Source: Hypomyces perniciosus (lineage: Eukaryota; Ascomycota; Sordariomycetes; Hypocreales; Hypocreaceae). From it: a stretch of 64,000 nucleotides of DNA. Of this stretch, positions 1-13,560 are shown in pieces (position 1 is the first letter of the stretch; each line of letters begins with the position of its first letter). The notes beneath the pieces are model-generated. The model ran no database searches. It was not told the DNA's origin and was given only the letters and a program-made list of their open reading frames with translations. Location of the stretch: positions 1 through 64,000 of the forward strand of contig SPDT01000004.1 of assembly GCA_008477525.1 (NCBI GenBank), given 5' to 3'. The translations under genes were made by a program, and so were the position numbers.

Positions 1-705
1 CTACATAAAGCTCCGCCCATTGTCTACCCATCCTCGTTTGTTCATTGACACGAGGATATCATAGGCAATTAAACGGGCCGATCGGCTGGCTAAACCATTT
101 CTCCGCCCTCCCCGCCGTCCCGGCAAGTCCCGCGACTTGGGCGACATTACACGACACATCAAAAGATATTTCAACGCAAATATCTCCGAAGTACAAGGGA
201 ACGAGACTGGCTTTGCAAATCCCAGACTACTCCAAACGTTGGTGCTTCTGGGCCCCAATTCCCCCCCCAAGCTGAACCACCCGCGCCCCGTCCTATACAT
301 GCTTCATGCGGAGGAGGTCAGGACACTGTGACTTTAAGAATCCATGCCGTTTCGGATACCAACGCGAACCCTTCTACAGATGCGGCGAACTAATGGACAC
401 GGGCCCTTTCTAGTAATGTAAGGATAGTTAGACCTATTCTACTCAGATATCCCACAGGGAAGAACCCCACTCTCCGCACCTACTTAACCCTCGAAGAATC
501 AAAGGCTTCCAAAACGATAAGAGACCAATCCTATAGAGCCCCCCTGAATCAGATTAACACCATCAAAATAACCCTCTTTCCCTTTATAAAATTGAAAATA
601 TAGCGACGTTGGCCTCTCAGGCTACGGCTCTACGTCCGATGTCCAGGATCGGATTTATGTAACTAGCTACTTATGGACGTAAATAGTAAAAAACAACAAC
701 CACAA
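1..705 (+). mobile_element. Decayed 3' end of a Tad1-like LINE (ORF2 C-terminus and 3' UTR)
   Basis: Plus-strand reading from about 128 to 500 matches, piece by piece and with frame changes, the C-terminal part of the LINE ORF2 seen at 23,254-23,690. The SWATLHDTSKDIST segment lines up with WATITHIRRWTKEE, and RPILLRYPTGKNPTLRTYL lines up with RPFLPDIPPGETPLSYL. After the coding part, 585-700 matches the LINE 3' UTR at 23,700-23,840. Shared blocks include CCCTTT.TAAA.TTGAAA and the terminal GTAACTAG..TACTTA.GGACGTAAATA block. It ends in an A-rich stretch near 705. Start codons, domains and active sites are absent, so this is a relic. Its 5' side lies outside the window. Confidence 0.7.
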
Positions 706-3700
706 ACGCCTGATTTTCAAAGGTGGACGTCTTGAACAAATGAGAGTGCAACCTAGTTTGACACCGTGTCGATATAAACTGAACATTTCGAGTCGTGGTA
801 ATTATGCTTAATCGAGCACAACGCCGCCTTGGTGATTCTATAGCGTCCCATACCTTGCTTTTTTTTCAATCGACTGTGTGGACTTGTTTCCAATACCACT
901 GACAATACTACCGCCCAGAAGCTTTGTCTTCGGCTTTGAAATGAACAATGTCAACTAGACGGCTTCCCGGACCCGACGTCTGTGCCTCTGATTTCGGGTT
1001 AATGGAGATCAATATGCCTAAGGCTTGATTAGATGCCCGGGCAGGTTGACAATGATGAATCTTGGATAGGAGGCAAGCTATCAGATCTCTTTCGCTTTCA
1101 GCTGCCTGCGCTGGGATTCTCTCCTCCTGTTTGATCAGCTGACTTGGATCACCTCTGCACATCTTTGTGGGCCCTCAGCCTCATTGCCCTCCTCTGCACT
1201 CCTTCAGAAACAGCCGCGTTCAATATCTTTCCTCTTCAGACAGCGGTTAGTTTCAGACCAGATCACATGCACAAACTTACTTCCACAATCTGAGGATTAA
1301 CTTATCACCTTATTAACAACACAACAACAATATTACTCTTGCCATCGCCTCTATTCAACATGGTGACATTTCGATTTTCCTCGCCAGAATAACTTCAATC
1401 AGGCGGCGGGGACGACCATCTTCGATCCTTGGCGAGGAGAAGACCAGATGAAATATTGAATTCCACCCCATGTTGACTAGCGGCTGGCAAGAGTGTGGGT
1501 ATACGGATGATGAGATCAATTCTCCTGCAGATTGTGGGAAGTAAAGTTTTGCATGTGATCTGATTACTGAAGAGGAACCGGGCCACTTGTCCATTTGCTG
1601 TTTGCCGCCTACTATCAACCTGACTTACCACTTCTGTCTAGTAGTAGATATACGCACATTGACCTTTTTGGCACATCAGGCTCTAACTGACGACATTAAC
1701 GACGTTCGGCCAGTATAGCCAGTTTATTAACGTCATAGCTAAATTAACAAAAAGCAAACTTGAAATAAGGTTCAATCTCATAAGTCCCTGGAAGATGCGA
1801 GAGTAACGTAATAATAACTACCTATAGAGAGAAGAATGTCTACAACGAATAGGGAAGTCTGTCGCATTGTTCTCATTCCTTCCTCTTTTTTGTCACGTGA
1901 TTTTCGCAAACTCTCTCCACACCACAATTCCCTAAGTAGGAATGAGCCCACAGTTTGCCATTCTACCTCCGAGTTTGTTTTGTCTATTGTTTAGAAATCA
2001 CTTTCCCTGATCGTATTCATGGTTCCATTCTAGTTCCTTAAAACCAGGGAATAATAGAGACGTTGCATCTTTCAACAAGAAGGCTAATGATCACGCGGAC
2101 GCATTGTGATGTTGGACTTCGTTTGTCCCTCGGATGGCATCGTGGCTTTTTTTTTTTGACCCCTAACGCTTGGCAAGTGAGCATTCGAGCTGAACTATTC
2201 ATCAGTGGCATCCAATGGAAGCATCCCACCTATTCCTTTCACATTTGTCAGTTTCACGCTTCACAGCGACTGGATCTTCCAGATTAGGGATAGGAGAGCG
2301 ATGATTGTGGTCATTCCAGGACCAAATTCCTAAAGCAGAAGGCGACTGCTTTGCTGTAGGTATTTTTTTTGGTCCTGGTCGTTGTGTGCGCCGTCCCCAT
2401 AATTCAATTCCTGTGTTGCATCACAGCGGTCAAATAATAATTACTTCAAGGCTGAATGTTCTACATCAAAATTGGTGGAGAAGAGGCCGGATGCTCTTTT
2501 ACCTGTACGTAGCCTTTTGAAGTGAAGCCTGCCAGTCCTGCTTGATCCACACCACTTTATACCCCGGGCCACTAACAGTGTCCCTAGAGAAATTCCTTAA
2601 CACGAAGCTTGCAGCCGTGGCCCTTACTAACGTATAACCTTTTCAAGACTATCAAAATTAATTAATTCCGCTGTCTCTATTTGGAAGCTAATACCTGAAG
2701 AAATAATCTAAATAATTAAGGCTAGAGATCTATAGTTAAACGGATGTGGGAAGGCTGATGGGGTCAAGCCAACAACATAATTTGGTGAAGGCTACGAGCT
2801 AATTTTGGTTTAGTGTATGTGGATGATTCTACTCATTAACGCAGCCTTGTTACTATGGAACGGGTTTGTTCGAAACTAACGGAGTACTGGGAAATTGCAT
2901 TGATCTTTCATGGCCACGAGGGTAAGAGGAACGTGTGTTTTTTCTTAGGCAGGTTTGGGTCCTCGAAACTAATTTAGTAGTGAGCCTCAATAAGAACTAG
3001 ACAGCCCCTAATCCATGAACTAGGTCTGCGTTTTGACTTAGACCGGCCGCGATCCGAAGTTCAAAGCGCCGATTAACACCCACTGTCAAACCTGATCGGC
3101 GATGTGAGCAGATATACTATGTGGTCGGCCGAACCAGTGAATGCAGAGACGGAAGTTACGAAATGGCTTGGCGTTCGTTTTCGGGGACAAAAAGAGTTCC
3201 GCCGTTGTGGGCTGATAAGAAAGGCAGATGGATAGATAGGCCTTGCCTTCGGATTGCGCACGTTCGGCTAGGAGTTGCCGCGGCCATGCAGCAGTTGTAG
3301 TTACCCTAGTAGTACCATTATTGGGTTGACAAAAGCGTTGGATTTGAGGAGGAATAGGGTGTGTTTCAGTTGGGCATCTTCTCCTTATTTGGCTGTGTGT
3401 TAGGAGGCTTCACGGAGATTGTTTTCTTTGTGTGGCTACAACTAGTCCATTAAATGCCCCACTGTGTAGCTCATTAACCATAGGATTTCGTCATACACAC
3501 CGCCCCCCGACAATCCGAATCAATCAGGAGTCCAACCGCGCTTTGCGGCTCCGCCGCGTCCCCATCTTGCGTATTCCCTCTTTCTCATGTAATCCTTACA
3601 ATCTTCACTGACGACCTGCTAGGCTTCTTTCGCCCTGTCGGAATTAAATATCCCTGTATGCCCCGCTTACGCCCGGTTTTGCCTCAGGTGGGCTTCTGAG

Positions 3701-6700
3701 TAGTTTTTGTGGTCGCTCGTAGCTTTCGAGCCGCTATAAATGCTAGGAGTGAGTATAAGAGTGTCCAAGTTTCTAGTCGACTAGTAAAGCACTTCTATGG
3801 ACATTACCTGGGCGCCTTCAATCTCCCCGCCTCGATCCGATCTGCTGCGATTATCGGAGTCGATCGAGGATCTGGAACCTTGCTAGCACGGCCCTCCGCT
3901 CCTTCGCCGCGCCGCCAACTCCATCCATATGCAGCTCCTCCTTGACGCCGTTGTAATGCCTCGTGTGTCCTTGTCCGGGGATGGGAGGCCGACACAAAAC
4001 ACTTGCTCGGTGGGCCCCCAGAACATCATATGGCGCTGCCCGATGCCCGCTCGCGCAAGGGGCCCAGGATCACGCTTCACTGGCACGATTTTCGCGGCTC
4101 TTCTGGCGGATCCTCTTCTTCTTTCTTGCCTCGAATGGCTGCATAGAGGGCGACACGTCACTAGCTGCGCAGGCCACGCCGCTGGTCGATGGGCTCTACT
4201 TTTTCCCTTTACGTTGTGACCGAGCGACTGACTTCGACAGGAAGACGCCTCGAAAGCCAGCTTTTCTCTCTGCTGAACAAACGCCGAGCTGATTCATTTC
4301 AAGCATGTACAATACGATACGGAAGGATCGCGAGCGTAGATAAATCGAGCCCTTGAGTCTTTGACGATGAACACAATTAGCAAGTTTATTGCATCACTGC
4401 CGCCTTGAATGCCATACTCTTCGCTCCAGCCCCAAAATAAGCATGTCCACCAACACCCAATAAATCCACCACCCCCAAAGGACACACTTTTCAGCTAGTA
4501 GTGAGCGCAGTTCGTATTACACTAATGTCTATGCGCGTATATGGCTATACCTCTTCTATGAGTCTTCTCGCATGAAGGATGCCATTGGCATTTACTCGTA
4601 GTCTTAAATACTTACGCCTCATTAAATGGGAGTCCACGTCGACATTGAGCATCAAAGGGGAGAGAGCCATTTAGTTACTTCACTTCCACCTCACACGTTG
4701 AGCGCGTCTTGGCTGAATTTGTCCATTCGCATTCGTTTGGGTGTGCATTGTCTGTCCCGAAACTTCCTAAAGATGTCGGCAACATGGGTCGATGCGCGTA
4801 AGCATGCCATCTCATCAGTCCGAAGTTGTGATAATTCACGCACTCGGTGGCTGCGGGAGTCGGAAACAGGCTTTGGTTCGATTAAAAGTCTTTGTCATCG
4901 CCTCCGATTCCCGTCCACAACTGTAGCTCTTCGCCCTCAAGTCGGCCCATCATGGTCCGTCTTCTCTCTCCTCTCCTTAATTAATGCTCCAAAGCAACCC
5001 CCGAAGAGTGTCCTATAGCCTTCGCAACATAGTTTTGGGTCTCAAAACATCATGCTGGGAAAACTTGTGCAGTATCTCTTGACTTCAATTTTCCGTTGTT
5101 GACCGACCTTTTGTGGCATTAACGTTCGTTGGATGCCTGTGCTGTCCTTTCTCCTCCTTGCATTCTTCTCTTCTGACGTCCAGTTTTCTCGAACGGGATC
5201 TAACAATTCCTTCCCTCCTACCTTCCTCCCCTAACTAACAGATTGCCGACAGTCAGCTCCACATGTAAACTGGTTTTCCAAATCGTCGTGATCATTGCTC
5301 ATTGTCATCGTGTCGTGTGTTGTATGACGACTTCATTGTAGTGTACGCTCCAACTTCGCGGTGGTCTTGATGGCCTTTGAATGGTAGACAATTGGTGCGA
5401 GACCTTTAAATTCGTCGGCGTGACGAACGATTTTTTTTAAAATCTCTTCACTTTAGGGCTAGTAGGGCAGCATGTGTAGCGTATAGTATGAACGTGTGCT
5501 TTGCTAAAGTAGGAACAATTTAAAAAGCTCCGGTTAATAGCAATTGGGACTTATGCTAAAGATACGTATACTAGGATGTTATGAACAAGCTTATAATTAT
5601 GATGGGCACCCCAATAACCTGCGGCACATTACCAACACGGGCAGTAAAGGATGTGAGTGAACGAAGTGTGACTTCAACATACACTCACGGGCTAAGCGCC
5701 ATATAGAGTCGGTCGTCGGGGGGGGGAAAGAATCGCTTGATGTAGATGTTATGACCATGCTCCATTCAGCGTTGGCTTCGCCTAATTGCCTCCACCGCTT
5801 TTGTTGACCTCCCCGGAGGGATACTCGAGACGGAGATAGCTGAAACTAGGTCACCAGTCCGCGACTTGACGGTGATTGGTGCCGAGATAACCGCAGTACG
5901 ATTACCTGGAACGAATGAGAGAGTAGGCAGATAGGTCGGCTATTACGTATGACCGTAGGTCGTGCAGTTGAGAAAAGGAATTCCCCTCTCAAGGCTATTG
6001 TTTTGAGTCGATCATAGGACTAGAGGACGGAGACGTTTTTCGCATATAGTATGGCTGCAAAAGTAAGTATTTGCCTGGTCGGTCCTGGATCTCATGTTTA
6101 GATATTAGTCAACTATAACGGCACTACACAACCTCTCCATTAAGAAAACATTGAGAGCGAGGTCATTACTACTACAAAACTTTACGCGTTGACGTTTTTC
6201 CGTCTGATACTAGATTCTTATTAGTGTGTAACGTGTCGTTTTACACTTCGATATTAGATCATAAACTTAAATGCATGCTTGCGAATTCATGCTCGAATAA
6301 TCTGTGCACCTCAGAACCTGTAGAATAAGAGGAGCATTCATGAAAAACTTGACAACTCCTTGATCATTAACATAGACATCATTTTGAAGGGTAAACAGAT
6401 ATCGAATTGCCAAGATGGTACTGAAAGCCCGTTCAAGGGATCTTCGGAATGCACTCTGAACGCTAATCTTGATGAGTACATCCGAACCACATCTTTCAGG
6501 ACGATGTGGGCGAGATTATTCCAACATCCACGCAATAAGAACGACAGAAGCAGAACTGACTTACCGTCATTAGGCTCGTGTCCGCGAGGTCACATCTATA
6601 TAGTTTCGGCCTAGTGTTTTTGTCTGCCTCGAAACTGGCCGCAGATAGTGTTCCCGGTCTAATCATAGCTCTCATCGGATTGTGGCGCGTAAGGGTGCCC

Positions 6701-9700
6701 TCGCCATGAATTCCTTGGGGAAAATGCTGACAGCACATGTTGTCAAAATACTAGTCTCATTTTGCACGTTCTGCGACCGAATGCTTCGCAGACGCAAAAC
6801 CTGACTTGAGAATGTAATCTAGTCCCGTGGTGGCTGCGCCTAATGCCGATCGAGCAGTATCTGCGCCAAAGATTTTTTTCGTGGCCCCGATAGACTCAAC
6901 CAGTGATCCTGTAGGCTCCAGTTTATGAGGCTTTGCAGGTCGAGAAAGTCTTCTGGAGACCTGCTACGATTGTGCCGACCGCTGACATAACGGGATAACG
7001 CCCTTCAGAGGACATTATCGAAACTCGCTATTGGGCACAGGAAACTCGACATGTCAAGATATGGGGGGATCTTCTGCAAGCAATGTGTTCGGCTAGTAAA
7101 GCAATTGGGACTCGGTTTGTATCAGCTCGACAAGGAGCTCAGAAACACCAATGGCGTTTTTTATACTCCTTGGGGTCTTCTGACGACCTTCTGATGCCTC
7201 GGACAAGCATTTTGCGAAGTAAGACTACCGAGGACCCTATAAGCTTGCTGTGGCCAAAAGATATTACCATGGCGTAATTGAGATTTTGGTCCCCATATGG
7301 CATTGATGATGTGTCTCTGGATCCATACATGTGGTACTGGTAAACTGCAGCAAGTACCGTACCGAAGACTCAACCAGTTATACGGATCTGGGTTTCAGGT
7401 ACACAGTACGTGGCAACTGAGACAAAGGGGAGGCGTAACTTTTACCTCTTGTGGGAATTTTAAAAGCTATATCATCGCACTGTTTAATGCGGATCCGCTG
7501 GACAGGATGATTGTAAAACTCTATACCGGTACCCTGTAAAAAAAAAAAAATCATTTGGAGTCAATAGTAGTGATATGAAGCGTCTATCACTCTCTACAAT
7601 GATTATAATATTGAAATGTACTGTAATCGAGCTTGCCCCCTGTTGGTCAATTTGCCTGATTCATCTTCAGACTTCCCGCGGAGCCCTTCTAAGCAAGCAC
7701 TGGTAACTCGGCTGAGTGGCCTTCAAAACAACCTCTTGATAGAAACATATGGGTTGGAAAGCTCAGTGGCCACCCTCATGGTTTTGACAAGAAGGAGTCG
7801 TAGGCCTCAGTACACAAATCCTCCAACAGTGGGTCGGCAAGCCGCGGGCTGAATAATGCAATCTCCTAGCCAACAGCTGAGATATCTCGGTAGTTCATGG
7901 GTCCCCAGCCCCCAGCTTTATTCCCTGGCTCTGATAATGTCCAGTCCCTATCGCAAAGCTGGCCAGAAGCAGCAGTATGTCGCTCTTTTGAGAGCGGCCA
8001 CAGAGGCTTTGTGTGAGATTGTGTCGATTCTTTTGTGGGGTGTGCACCTCCTAGGGCTGGCATCCTTGATGGATGCCCTCCTAGCCGCATCGGCAGATGC
8101 ACAGCAGACATGGTGAGCGCTGACAATTGCCGGCGCAGGAATATGCAGAGCATGGCTTCCTCGCATGTCCTGTTCCGAGTCCCTTCAGTGCCCCTCGATG
8201 TCTTGCACAACCTCGTCCTGCATGCTATCGACAGAAATCTTCGTAATTGTCATCTTCTTACTCTACAAATGATGTCGGTGGCCTCACAAGATGGAGTTAC
8301 AATGGAATCCGTAAACTAGAGCGAACGATATCGCCGCTGTTGGCGTAGGACCGCCCAAGTCCCTGCACAGAATGAACCAACCCTCCGCAAGGACCGACGC
8401 TCATCCCCGCTCGATGTCGTCTGGCTGAGCTCACGTTTGTCGGCGCTCGGTGATTTTTGAGGCGCTCGTTAGCACATCAAAATGATTATAGCTCGCCATC
8501 GCTCGAGTGCGCGGTCCGCAAAAATCCGTATACAGTTTTGGTCACAACAGGCCATGAGGAGTGGATAATATGACAACACAGGCTTGCTTTGGTATTTTAC
8601 ATTTTCTTTGGCAGAGTACTTTATGGCTATCTACTCCATAATCTTATCTCCGAGTCTAATCGTTTCTTCCTTCCGCAGCGGGCGTCTGATGCGACAATTG
8701 CTTCTTGGTTGTTCATCTGCATGCAGTATGTTGGCGCTGTTGATGTCTTAAAGCCTGCCTTGTTTATCACTTGACTAGGATTGAGGTATATACTTGGTAA
8801 GCCGGCCGGAAAGCAAAAGTGACATCCCAGATCCCATACTTCCAACCCTACCATAAAAAACCGACCTACAATGTCGTAAGCATTGATGCTAAAATGACAT
8901 TTATTTGAATATGCTTACTTTTGGTAAACAAGAATTCGGAATTTCCCGTCCGCTGGCTGATGTATAATTATCAGATGAACAGCTTGCGAATGATTGTCCA
9001 GATCTGAGTGTCAACTGAATGGCAGGTCACGTGCGTTTTCCAGGACGAACAAACCTTGACTCGAATGGCTCTAGAAACTGACTACGATTACATTTCTTTC
9101 AAGGTCATAGTGACGGTCGGCACCACCAGCTAAGAAATTGGCTTTGGATTGAAAGCCGCATACTGACAAGAATTCCCATGACTCTTTTGACAGAGATTCG
9201 ATATTCATGACGTCAAAGCGATATATAACGACCAGAGCTAACGTTGGAACGGAAATGCATTAGAACATCTTATATCGCCAAGCTGTCGCCTGAGCCTAAG
9301 GATCGGGAGTGCCACTTCTTTGTCGTCATACTCTCGTCGTATTGGCTGAATACCAGATCATCTGAGATCATAATCGTCTCCATCGAGTTAGTACTACGAC
9401 GTGGCGATGATGAGAAGACGTGAACGGGGGGGTGACATAACTTGAAATCAGAACCTCGATGCTTATGCTTGTGAAGATGCTGAGCCGATCAGCTTGCGAA
9501 TGGAGATAAATTGAACGATCGGAACAGAAGGCGTCAACCAAAGTCACCGTTGGAAGTTTGAATGTGGATTTTAAAAAAGGTGGGATTCAAGTTCCACATT
9601 CAACAAACTTCACAAATACGATTTCAAAACTCTAAAGAATTGGGAATTGGAAATTTGATAGTGATTGACTAATTTGAATACATTTACCAGGAACAAAGAG

Positions 9701-9870
9701 CGTCATCTGCGCCTTATGCAACGTTCCTGAGGTTATAGGTCCTCCGAAAAAGCATGGACTCCGTGCATAGTCAGTTTGATGATGACGTACACGGCACCTA
9801 TATACCTTCTTAGCCCAGCCAAGTGACACGCTCGTCACCGATTATCTTATCCTGACTGGGTCCTCAAAAA
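706..9870. other. About 9 kb with no supportable gene
   Basis: Only short, mutually overlapping reading frames occur, all under about 130 codons, and none gave a recognisable domain. The longest are a 130-codon plus frame at 4,626-5,018, GC-richer frames at 3,709-4,292 and opposed frames at 7,856-8,319. Simple runs include T10-11 near 2,150, G9 near 5,720 and A12 near 7,540. The context (LINE relic to the left, split catalase to the right) suggests old decayed repeats, but I cannot name any. A decayed gene could be missed here. Confidence 0.5.
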
Positions 9871-9873
9871 TTG

Positions 9874-10422
9874 TTAGATCGGTGCCGAAGGCACATACCC
9901 AGTCAGTTTTTCCCAAGTTGAAGGAATGAACTTCTTTTCCTTGTACCCCCACCACGACTGAGCTATCTTTGTGAGTTCCACTGCTTCATCTAGGCCAAAC
10001 TGTGGTTCAGTCAGAAGATCGAACACTCCCTTAGCGTAGTCCGGCGAGATATTCTGTAATTGTGCCAGGTACTTCTTCTGCTGAAACTGTCAGTATGGCC
10101 TCCTTCTTCACGATTGGGACAAAAGCCATGGCCTACCTGAACGTCTCCGGATACTTGACGAGGCTGAGATACTTTGCCGTGTTTTTGCAGGTATATTTTG
10201 CCGTTGTTGCGAGTTCATGACCCTGGTCCATAGCTCTGTCGCTTGATCATACTCGTTCTTCCGGCCCTCATGCCAGTAGTAGCTCTTCCTGCTGACAATG
10301 TTGTCGCTCACGGCATACGGAGCCTCCGCCACATCTGAACGGAACTCTTGGTGCAAAGCTTTTAGTTTTAGTGGGCATATGCTTGTGCAGCCCTTTGGCC
10401 TCCGACTCTCATTTGGTCTCAC
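9874..10422 (-). pseudogene. Catalase, C-terminal fragment
   Basis: Minus-strand reading gives the C-terminal region of a haem catalase (H2O2 disproportionation). ALHQEFRSDVAEAPYAV, SYYWHEGRKNEYDQATELW and then NTAKYLSLVKYPE lead into an intron with a GTAGGC donor and TTTCAG acceptor. YLAQLQNISPDYAKGVFDLL follows, and a tail ends WEKLTGYVPSAPI then TAA at 9,874-9,876. The pattern of YLAQ..NISPDYA and the W..L.GYVP tail is typical of the family. The frame breaks at an A5 run (T5 at 10,182-10,186 on the plus strand) between NIPA and NTAKYL. The haem-ligand region that should precede this piece is not recognisable. The N-terminal part of what is probably the same gene lies at 16,796-17,600, on the far side of a LINE in the same orientation. 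Confidence 0.85.
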
Positions 10423-10868
10423 TTGAACGCGTTTTGGCTTGGAAAGGGGGCCATTGGATTATGGGGGCCAATTTGGCCATGCGAATGCGAGTGCCTAGCT
10501 GCGTATATGAATGGCTTACGTAGAAAAGAGTCCGGCGTAGTCTCTAGTCGCGATGCGGGGAAACAACCAATTCTTAGATAGGCCGCTTGCCCTTACGGTC
10601 TCATTAAAGGCCGACCCGAATGTCACGATAGGGTGGAACTGCTGGCCACCGTGGCCCAATCTTGGTGCCATCGACATCAAATCGAAGGGTCTCGAAATTC
10701 GAAGACTCGCATGTCGTTCCTCCGTCAATGCGCATGACCTCCACGTGTTCCTCTCCTCCTCTCCACGGCACCCCCCAAGGTCCTGTCTTTGAAATAAATC
10801 AGGGGTCCCTGTTCAAGAAAGCACAACGCTCCTCCTCTCACCTCGTTACAACGGCTCCCGTGTGCTGC
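10423..10868. other. Unassigned segment between the catalase C-terminus and the LINE 3' end
   Basis: The missing middle of the catalase would be expected here but I cannot recognise it. A 70-codon minus frame (10,516-10,728) containing FHPIVTFGSAFNETV and KNWLFPRIATRDYAG has plausible coding character but no family I know. The right end is A-rich on the minus strand (about 10,868-10,895), which may be the LINE 3' tail, so the exact LINE boundary is uncertain. Confidence 0.35.
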
Positions 10869-11099
10869 TTTTTTATTTTTAATTTTTGTATAAATACTAA
10901 TATATTCTATGTACGAACATAAACGTGTATCTAATCTATCCTAGTTGGGCCAACACCGTAGATCGGTAGAGCAAGTGGCTATATAACCCTGTTTCCCTTC
11001 GCATAACGTTCGGCGCGGACACAAAGGTAAATGTTTTGGTGTGGGATGTGGGTTCTCTCAACTATGTCTTGCAGCAGGAGGGGGGCCGTATGGGGTGGT

Positions 11100-11990
11100 C
11101 ACTATGCCTCTCTCGCTCTGGAAGCCTCGCGCGCTAACTCCCCCTTACGTCGTCCCCTTGTGTAAATTGACTGTGTGGCCCAGTTGTGTCCTCTCGTCGG
11201 TCGTCGGGTGTCTGGGGGAAGCTTACCGGGCATTCAAAAGCAAAGTGTCCGGCCGGCTCCTTGGGGGAGCTGCATCTGCAATGGGATTGCGTGTCGTGGC
11301 CAAAACGGTCGTGGTAGCTTTGGAAGTCTCCGTGACCAGACCTTTCTGCCAGCAGCCTGTGTAAGATGGGTCGGGGGTTTTAGTTCCGGGGGATTCGGCG
11401 GTGCTCCTAGGTCCCACGGTTGGTAGCTTTCCGGGGCGTTTGCCTCCCAGTATTTCTCCTGGAGGGTTCTTCTTTCCGCTTTTGCCCAGCGCTTGATGTG
11501 TGCTAGAGTGCTCCAGCTCTGCGGGGGGAGGTTGAGGGCCGTCCCTTCCTTCGCTAGTTCATCCGCCGTTTCGTTGCCTCGTATGTCTTTGTGGCCTGGC
11601 ACCCAGGAAACAAACACCTTGCAGGGGTGTATCTCTTCTGCCGTGCGTTGGAACCGCATGAACTCTTCTTGTGACGAGGTTGGGGCTTCGCCCAGCAGGC
11701 CTCTGACCACTGACGTGTTGTCAAGAAAGACGTGTATTTCGTTGATTCTGGGGTCGTTCCTTGCGACGTCCGGCTGCTGTTCTGATCGCTCTAGCAGCTC
11801 CTACGGCTTCTGCGTCGTAGACCTCTGCGTTGGCGAGTGGCCCGCAGTCCTTGTAGACTTTGGCTCTGTAGTACACTGCTGCTCCCCATCCAGTCTTCCC
11901 GTCGAGTGGGAGCCGTCTGAGTAGGCCACTGCCGTCGAGGCTGGCAGCGAGTCTATTAGTTCAAGGTGCTTCCGTGTGGCCACCTCCTTC
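11100..11990 (-). pseudogene. LINE ORF2, RNase H domain and C-terminal zinc region
   Basis: Minus-strand RNase H features are AVAYSDGSHS (first catalytic Asp), KVFVSWVPGHKDIRGNETAD (C-terminal His/Asp block) and ELAKEGTAL. These are followed by the conserved tail WSTLAHIKRWAKAE, then a weak GHFAFECP zinc-type motif near 11,200. RNase H removes the RNA strand after first-strand synthesis. The same tail is found in the copies at 1-480 and 23,100-23,690. The frame shifts between 11,990 and 11,710, and the extreme C-terminus is degenerate. Confidence 0.85.
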
Positions 11991-12318
11991 CCGAGTGTTT
12001 CAAAGCTCGGGCCGGCTCTGACGAAACGGGGTTTGTGGGCGAAGAGGGTAGGTCGGATGGACCTGCCGACAAGTCTGGCTGTCCTCTGTAGGCGAGTCGC
12101 AGGGAGCTGGACGTTCGGTCTGTCAATCCTGTCGGTCAGTGGATGAGAGCGTCCAGACCCGCGAGTCGGGCGGCGTTTCTCAGTCTCGCCTGGGCGAGAA
12201 CCGTGAATGCGGGCGGGATGCCGGACTCTCTGTGAAGCACCGGACGGGGGTGGTCTTCCAGACCGGTAGGACGGCGCGGGCTGCAGTTTTGAAGGCTTTG
12301 TCTAGTTTTGCTGCGAGG

Positions 12319-13560
12319 TTATTGACGCCTGTGCTCACTATCCTGCCAGGGTGTTCCTGGATTCTCTCTCCAAGCCGGGCCACCACGCCTCCATGCCGTA
12401 CAGGGCGACTGGTAGTACGCAGGCCTTGGCCGCCATGGCCACTGCGTTGGGGGGGGGAGCCTTTTCGGGTCTTGTTGAGGCTCTTTAGGAAGTTGGCCGT
12501 CTTCAGGGCCTTGCCCGCCTGGGCCTCCACGTGTTTTTTGAACGACAGCTTGGGGTCGAGAATGACGCCGAGCCATTTCATGTGTTCTTCGGGAGTTGAC
12601 CTGTCTTCCTTCCAGTGTCACTGGGTGTTGAGGATTAGGTCCGCGTCTCCTATGAAAGTGGAGGGGTTCGGCTTTGTCTGGAGCGAAGGAGATTGCGTTT
12701 CCTGACCCCACCGGACCGCCCGGTCCAGCTCGTTCTGTAGCATCACGAGGTGTAGCCCGCGTGAGGGCCTGTGGCCAGGAAGGCGACGTCGTCTGCGTAG
12801 CCAAAGCGTTTGTTGCTGGCCCATCCTGTTCCCAGGAGCGGGGCGACGTACAGCATAAACAAGATTGGTGAGAAGGGGGATCCCTGGGGAGTTCCGCACT
12901 TGAGTGCGCTGCGGGGAAGGGTGGTGCCGTCCCCTTTCCGGACGGAGACCGTGCGTCGCTCAGGAAGGACTCCACCCATCTGGTGAGCTGGTCTGGCCAT
13001 CCCTGTTCCCTGAGTCGGAGGGTCATGCGGTTCTTCATCACGATGTCAAAAGCTCCCGAGATGTCGAGGGTGAGGATCGATGCCTCCTCTCCCCTGGAGA
13101 GTGCTAGTTCTACGTCGTGAACGAGGCAGGCGAGGAGGTCCGTGGCGCTCCTCTTCGGCAGAGCTCCGAAGTATTGTCTCGGGAGCACTCCGTGCTCGAG
13201 TGCGTCTCTTGCGATCCTTCGCGCTAGTAGCCTCTCCAGGCCCTTGCCTATGCACGACAGGAGTGAGATCGGCCGCCAAGCTTTGTGCTTGGAGTAGTCC
13301 GCCTTGTTCGGCTTGGGTATGAAGGTTACTTCGGCGTTCGGAAAGGGGCTGGGTGGTATCCGATCTTTAGGCATCCTTTGAAGAGCTTGTGTACGAAGTC
13401 GCCGACCGCCGGCCAGGCCATCTTGAGAAGTTTCACCGAGATCCCGTCTGCCCCGGCGGTGTTCCCCGCTCCGGTAGTGGCTTTCGTCACTTCTTCCTTG
13501 CTCAGTTCCTCATTCCAGGGGATGTTCTTGGGGGGGGACCGGGTGGTCCCAGGGGGCATC
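12319..13560 (-). pseudogene. LINE ORF2, reverse transcriptase domain, frame-broken
   Basis: The reverse transcriptase copies element RNA at the nicked target. Minus-strand motifs are AGADGISVKLLK, FIPKPNKADYSKHKAWRPIS, LERLLARRIA, then LTLDISGAFDIV (motif A). They continue as GTPQGSPFSPILF (motif B), RFGYADDVAFLATG (motif C, catalytic YADD) and the thumb segment KWLGVILDPKLSFKKH. Motif A and motifs B/C lie in different frames. After the thumb, the frame changes again at a C10 run (G10 at 12,449-12,458 on the plus strand). The gene is therefore inactive as written, although every motif residue is still present. Confidence 0.88.

Noticed and set aside
3120..3240. Possible LINE thumb-like reading (TKWLGVRFRGQKEF)
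   Set aside because: Only a few residues resemble the RT thumb and no flanking LINE motif was found.
3709..4292. GC-rich stretch with overlapping frames on both strands
   Set aside because: Three frames overlap with none preferred. Arg/Pro/Ala-rich composition is what GC-rich chance frames give.
4626..5018. 130-codon plus-strand frame
   Set aside because: No domain, no conserved-looking blocks and no intron logic, in a gene-free stretch with many chance frames.
7083..7539. Consecutive 64- and 80-codon plus frames
   Set aside because: Different frames, no splice signals joining them, no recognisable motif, and they end in an A12 run.
9048..9520. Repeated CAGCTTGCGAATG words near 8,980 and 9,490
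   Set aside because: Too short and isolated to support a repeat family.
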